From CAYPAV01 sp964408805 (lineage in GTDB: Bacteria > Pseudomonadota > Alphaproteobacteria > UBA8366): 32,245 nucleotides of DNA. The position numbers and the translations under genes were made by a program. This document shows positions 31,187 through 32,245 of this stretch, piece after piece. The notes beneath the pieces are model-generated. The model did not search any database. It was not told where the DNA came from and saw nothing but the letters and a program-made list of their open reading frames with translations. Positions within the stretch are counted from its first letter, which is position 1. Every line of letters starts with the position of its first letter. The stretch is from the NCBI GenBank assembly GCA_964408805.1, contig CAYPAV010000034.1, forward strand, positions 1 through 32,245, given 5' to 3'.

Positions 31187-32245
31187 CTAATCAGCATAAA
31201 GTTCCGACTGCATATGCTTGTATGCGTCGCTGACGCCGGCGAGCTCTCCCAGTATTGTCTTGCTCTCGCTGACGCTTCCGTATCGTGCGGTGAGGTACTG
31301 CCCCAGCTTCTTGGTCCCCAGCTCGCCGACACCGCTCTCCTCGTAGGCTCGAAGAATGCCGAGAAGGAGTTCCTTCAGCTCGCCATCGAAACCCGCCATA
31401 CCCCCCTCTCGCACGCTGTCAGCGCGGTCCTGACGGGTCTTGGGCGTTAGCGTGAAGAGAACGTAGCCCAAGACATCGAATAGGTCGCTATCAGGTGCAT
31501 CGACCAATCCTCTAATATCGTCCAGGCGATCCTGGTCGTACCCACGATCTGATAATTGGCCGAGGAAGTGTTCTCGGTTGTCCGGGTCGCTCCAGACCGT
31601 ACGGAGTTGGTCTTCGTCGGCAATTATGCCGGACAAATCGCCAAACAGACGCTCAAGAAATTCGGCGGCGGATATCGGCTTGCCGTCCGGGCTCCAATAC
31701 GTGGTTGATGCGATGAATTGGATGGTTCTCGCCTTCCCGTCGGCGAGCTGAACCTCAATCTTCTCGCGTGGCGGATCGTCCTCTCCACCGCCGCCACCGT
31801 CGGGATCAGGAGGTAGTCCGTCTGGCCCTCCCGGCGGCGTGGGCGCGGGGGTAGGTTCTTCCGGCTCGCCGTCCCATTCCGGATCGTTGAAGTTCTCGTG
31901 CGCCCTCACGAAGTCCCAGATAGTGAAGAAGTCCTTCCCGTTATAGGTCCGCGTCCCACGGCCGATGATCTGCTTGAACTCGATCATGGACCGGATCGGT
32001 CGCATCAACACAATGTGACGGATGTTCCGCGCATCGACCCCGGTGGAGAGCTTCTGGGACGTTGTCAGGATCGTTGGGACCGTCTTGTCGTTATCCTGAA
32101 ATTCCCTGAGGTGCTGCTCGCCGACTGGTCCGTCATTCGCCGTTACACGGTGGCAGTAATTTGGATCGGTGCTGTCCTTCACCTGATTTATTTGTGACTT
32201 GCCCCCAGGTTTCGTACCAATCGTTATGTTAGACCTTGCTCGTTG
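31187..32245 (-). CDS. hsdR: type I restriction endonuclease R subunit (EcoEI-like HsdR), C-terminal part, cut by window edge
   Basis: HsdR is the DNA-translocating and cleaving subunit of a type I restriction system. The frame stays open to the right edge; its start is outside the window. Visible parts are the second helicase lobe (TANDGPVGEQHLREFQDN, TTSQKLSTGVDAR and the motif VI stretch QIIGRGTR), a Pro/Gly/Asp-rich linker (PTPAPTPPGG, DPDGGGGGEDD), and the EcoEI_R C-terminal domain (TTYWSPDGKPISAAEFLERLFG to the end). The nuclease and first helicase lobe would be upstream. The last 60 bases at the edge match the family less well. The GC content appears lower than in the rest of the window, and a tRNA fragment lies 140 bases after its stop, so it is likely acquired. 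hsdM and hsdS may lie beyond the edge. Confidence 0.88.
   Translation of the reverse strand, partial: QRARSNITIGTKPGGKSQINQVKDSTDPNYCHRVTANDGPVGEQHLREFQDNDKTVPTILTTSQKLSTGVDARNIRHIVLMRPIRSMIEFKQIIGRGTRTYNGKDFFTIWDFVRAHENFNDPEWDGEPEEPTPAPTPPGGPDGLPPDPDGGGGGEDDPPREKIEVQLADGKARTIQFIASTTYWSPDGKPISAAEFLERLFGDLSGIIADEDQLRTVWSDPDNREHFLGQLSDRGYDQDRLDDIRGLVDAPDSDLFDVLGYVLFTLTPKTRQDRADSVREGGMAGFDGELKELLLGILRAYEESGVGELGTKKLGQYLTARYGSVSESKTILGELAGVSDAYKHMQSELYAD

Noticed and set aside
1..32245. CRISPR array or insertion sequence
   Set aside because: No regularly spaced repeat-spacer pattern and no transposase with terminal inverted repeats were seen on reading; the only regular repeats are those in ccmI and rplU and the GGTGG sites.

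Overview
The window is GC-rich, densely packed DNA that looks like an alphaproteobacterial chromosome, probably from the Rhodospirillales or a relative. This rests on gene content and order: a System I cytochrome c maturation operon (ccmABCDEFGHI), acnA followed by a DUF1223 protein, the rplU-rpmA-obgE-proB order, TRAP and Liv-type ABC importers, and many 4-base ATGA/GTGA overlaps. No 16S rRNA or other decisive marker is present, so the placement is an inference.

Layout. (1) Positions 55-9865, minus strand: ccmA through ccmI in canonical order, then an enolase-superfamily dehydratase/racemase gene, then a SCO1/SenC protein and a PCu(A)C copper chaperone. This unit carries haem to apocytochromes c and probably copper to a cytochrome oxidase. 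(2) Positions 9960-10118: an intergenic array of five hairpins ending in a U-rich tail on the minus strand, a candidate small RNA or structured 3' UTR. (3) Positions 10155-18696, minus strand: a seven-gene operon with an AMP-forming acyl-CoA ligase, LivG, LivH, LivM, a periplasmic binding protein, LivF and an atypical PaaK-like ligase. It looks like an importer coupled to CoA activation of a carboxylic acid. (4) Positions 19082-22588, plus strand: aconitase A with a GTG start, and a secreted DUF1223 protein. (5) Positions 22608-25651, minus strand: proB, obgE, rpmA and rplU, with a clear promoter before rplU and a strong terminator/attenuator between rpmA and obgE. (6) Positions 25777-26799, minus strand: a probable Ntn-hydrolase of the acid ceramidase/NAAA type with an unclear start, beside a 500-base stretch without an intact gene. 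(7) Positions 27300-30625, plus strand: a tripartite TRAP importer (dctP, dctQ, dctM).

Positions 30724-32245 are an accessory boundary. They hold a decayed tyrosine-recombinase C-terminus, the 5' half of a tRNA-Ser(CGA) gene, GGTGG repeats on both sides of that half tRNA, and then the C-terminal part of a type I restriction HsdR subunit that runs off the right edge. This looks like the scar or edge of an island inserted at a tRNA gene. A defence cluster may continue to the right.

Most of the window is ordinary core genome. The less ordinary parts are the hairpin array before ccmA, the two-ligase Liv operon with a ligase lacking the usual P-loop, the duplicated terminator arm before obgE, and the tRNA-Ser/integrase/HsdR junction.
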